Assembly: GCA_037892935.1 (NCBI GenBank)
Contig: JAYXKI010000005.1
Location: forward strand, 496,001-560,000
Length of the DNA: 64,000 nucleotides
Source of the DNA: Phlebopus portentosus
Lineage: Eukaryota > Basidiomycota > Agaricomycetes > Boletales > Boletinellaceae
Direction: 5' to 3'
Part shown: in pieces, positions 61,282-64,000 of the stretch
How the letters are laid out: each line of letters starts with the position of its first letter
Position numbering within the stretch: the first letter of the stretch is position 1
Translations under genes and position numbers: made by a program
The notes under the pieces: model-generated
The model's database searches: none
What the model was told of the DNA's origin: nothing
Seen by the model: the letters and a program-made list of their open reading frames with translations, nothing else

Positions 61282-64000
61282 ATGGGACCTTCGTTTTCTC
61301 TGTCATTTGTATGCATCTCTCTGTGGTTAACTTGCTTCGTCCATTTCTCTACTGTCACCGCGCAGCCATCTCCTGAAGTTCAGAGCAGAATTTCAGCTGC
61401 AACTGAAGCAGCGACGAACGCAACGAACGGAACTGAACTTGATTACAAAAAAGCTTTTGTGAATCCGTTCATTGGTACGGGTAAGTTCCTATCGCTTGTC
61501 TGTGCTGTGTTGTTATGCACACCAGACTGCTTCGCAATATAATTTCGGAAATGTCTGGTAAGTGCTTCGACATGTGAAAGAAGCGTACGTAATGATTGTA
61601 CTCAGCCCTGGAGCGTCCGTTCCATTCGGCATGGTGAGATTGCACGGAAGATGCTCTGTTGTTTTTACTGGCCGGCGGTCATTGAAATCGCTTATAGGTG
61701 AAATTCACAAGAGACTTTACTGGATATGCTCCTGCTGGTGAATTAAATTTTATATTTGGTAATTGTTCAAGGTTCTGACGGCGCGTAGGATACATTGCGG
61801 ATGCATCACAACAGATTCGAGGCTTGAGTCCCCTTCACGACAGCGGAACGGGAGCGTCTACGGGTTAGCTTTAGTACTTCTTTTTCTAGAATAGAGTAGA
61901 ACTAAGATGATTATAGGCTCATATGGGAACTTCGAGATTATGCCGCTGCTCTGCCCGGACGGTTTTCACTCCTGTACGACACGTCTTGCCGCCAGAGAAC
62001 GATTCCGAAAGAATGACACAGATGGTGAGCATCTCAGTCCATGCTTCCTAGCCGCTCTTCTTCCATACTGTTCACTTTCTGACCCCATCACTGCGCTTAC
62101 TCCTAAACATATGCTTACCGATCTTGAATACGCAGATGCTTATCCAGGATATTTTGCGATAACCATGGATAATGAGATCAAGATGGAGGCAACATCGACG
62201 CGGCGTGCGGGACTGGAGAGGTTCTCGTTCCCTCCAGGAAGCAAACCTTTCTTTGTACTTGAACTCGCAAATGACCTCCCTACGAGCTTCGCTGGGGGGA
62301 CGATGGACTTTGATCTGGAAGCAGGGAGGGCACCATTGGTGGCTTTTGGGAACCTAAGGGAGCCGCGCTTCCATAAACATAATGTAGAGGGTAAGAAGGA
62401 ATGTCTGACTTAATGCCTGTTTCTCGTTGACAGCTGGGGCCCTTCTTCGTACCGTTACCAAGCTTTCGCGTGTTACGATCTCTTCAGTAATGGAAATAGC
62501 TCCCAAACTCTTGATGAATACGGCATATGGACTGGAGACGGGCAAATTGTATCTCATTCCGATGAAGCCCGAGTGCGGGCATTGATATGCTGCGTATCCA
62601 GTTACGGCTCAGATCAAAAAGCCCTGGGTGTAACGCATCTGAACTACACCAACAATCTCATCGGGGTACTCCCTACGAATCCGGTGCACTCTTTTCTTTC
62701 GCAAACGCAGACACTATCAATATTCGCGTTGGTGTCTCCTTCGACTCTGCTTCACAAGCTTATGCGAATGCCGAATCCGAAGTAGGCGCCGCAAGTTTCG
62801 AAGAAATCGTTGAGCTCTCGAGAGCCTTGTGGCAAGAAAAGCTGAGGAGAGTACAAATCGATGTACCGAACACGTCGCCGAATGTTACAGAGATGTTCTA
62901 TTCGTCTTTGTATAGGCCATTCCTGATGCCCGTGAGTTCTCCGTTGTAAAAACTGCCTTGTGTCGGACTCAGATATCTTGCGAAGAACAATGCTACCCGA
63001 GAAGGACAGGGACCGTTTGCCAATACCACGTCGCCATATTTTGATTCTCTTTACTGCACGTGGGCTTATTTTTCGCGCTTTGTCCATTCACTCAGCTGAT
63101 GTTATTCGTTAGCTGGGATACGGCAAGTATAATTTTGTGCCAATTGTAAAAATGACTAACCTAGATCGCTAGTTGGATGGGATTGCACTCACCTGTCGAG
63201 TTTGGTGAGATCGTGGAAACCTATATCTACTGATGGAGGAAGAACGGATGGATGTCCGAGTGCAGGTCCAGCAATCTTCTAGGTTATACTCAAGGAGGTG
63301 GATACACGATTTGGATATTTAGTCTTCTATCTTTTGTTGACCACCGTGGTGTATATGCAGGCTCCGATGGCGACAATGTCGTTTCCCATTTCGCAGTTCT
63401 ATATCATAACGAAGCAGCACGGATCAGTGTCGACATAAATGAATTATACTCAGCCCTGAAGACAGACGCAGAGATAAACCCACCTGAGTGGAACACGCAG
63501 GGCCGCCAGGTCCATGTGTACAAGTGCGTCAATCTTGACTTCGGGTTCTCTCCAGACTAGCATGATGTCTGTGTTTTATTACCAAGGAGTATCGATACGT
63601 ACCGTTTGCTATCTTCGATCCTGCCAGTACAGGGCGACAAACTTGTGACGGTAGCCGAACCTCTGAGGTAAGGAAGACTCTAGCGCCGTCTTCACCTGTT
63701 TATAATACCCCTCGCTCGTATAGTATGCTATCAATGACTTCGGTGTGAGACAAGTCGCTTACTCCTAAACGATGCTGAGGATGTAGATACTTATACCAAT
63801 CGCTCCTTTGTATGTTCCTTGTATTCATATTTCTCTTCGCTTTGTCATATTGATATGTATACACAATCAGTCTTATCGGAATGTCTGGGACCCGGCCGTC
63901 GAGAGCGATGGCTTCAAAGGCTTCATGCAAAAACGCTATCCCGACGGGACGTTCGCGAATCGGGACCCGGCGGACTGTTCGCCTCAGGACACAGATGTTT
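61282..64000 (+). pseudogene. GH92 alpha-mannosidase, inverted second copy, decayed and cut by the window edge
   Basis: Opens with a signal peptide MGPSFSLSFVCISLWLTCFV and the same QPSPEVQ.RISAA leader as the copy at 47.2 kb, then FVNPFIGTG with an intron at the same place. Conserved blocks follow in order: RGLSPLHDSGTGAST, MEATSTRRAGLERFSFPP, YRYQAFACYDLFSNGNSSQT, LGVTHLNYTNNLIG, then in another frame GTPYESGALFSFANADTINI, VTEMFYSSLYRPFLMP, FANTTSPYFDSLYC, GDNVVSHFAVLYHNEA, YVPFAIFDPASTGRQT, and FKGFMQKRYPDGTFANRD at the right edge. Lesions: a one-base loss near 62663, TGA at 63231-63233 where copy 1 has GGA, loss of the segment matching SKMLTSNKFRTFYPLMA near 63.12-63.18 kb, and another one-base loss near 63760. 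The active-site half lies beyond 64000. Two losses are in short homopolymers, but the stop and the missing segment argue for true decay. Confidence 0.75.

Overview
The window is nuclear DNA of a filamentous basidiomycete, most likely an Agaricomycete. Genes are broken by many introns of about 45-60 bases with GT...AG ends, both strands are used, and several families are typical of mushroom-forming fungi: a Plavaka-type DNA transposase, a DUF6698-like protein, OTT_1508-like deaminases, a Prm1 fusion protein and GH92 mannosidases. No rRNA, tRNA or CRISPR was recognised. All intron junctions given here were read by eye from splice motifs and frame continuity.

Layout. 0.2-15 kb is a mostly single-copy host block: an unknown coiled-coil protein, a Ser/Arg-rich protein, a broken PNPOx-like gene, a NIPA-type Mg2+ transporter, a large Smr-like protein, an RCC1 gene with a disturbed 3' end and a DUF6698-like gene with a mutated splice site. 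15.7-28.3 kb is one complete Ty3/Gypsy chromovirus-type retrotransposon (12,629 bp) with 1,606-bp LTRs and a TGGGC target duplication. It is unusual because each LTR holds a 327-codon ORF and because about 2 kb of extra coding sequence precedes gag. 28.4-36.3 kb is repeat-rich: a nine-exon Plavaka transposase killed by three in-frame stops, a possible solo LTR, a relic of the DUF6698 family, and two tandem repeats, one with a tRNA-like start. 36.5-51.8 kb returns to host genes: an 806-residue unknown protein, Prm1, GH92, mitochondrial-type peptidyl-tRNA hydrolase and a PAQR/HlyIII membrane protein. 52.9-64 kb is a duplication zone: two deaminase paralogues (one decayed), a paraoxonase-like gene with a relic of itself upstream, and a second, decayed, inverted GH92 copy that runs off the right edge.

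How it fits together. Two processes shape the window. First, gene families duplicate locally and one copy decays (GH92, deaminase, paraoxonase, DUF6698). Second, mobile elements insert and then decay by C-to-T change: eight of nine differences between the two LTRs are CpG to TpG/CpA, and two of the three stops in the Plavaka gene are TGA where relatives favour Arg (CGA). This is what deamination of methylated CpG would produce. Several single-base deletions lie in short homopolymers, so some apparent pseudogenes could be assembly errors.
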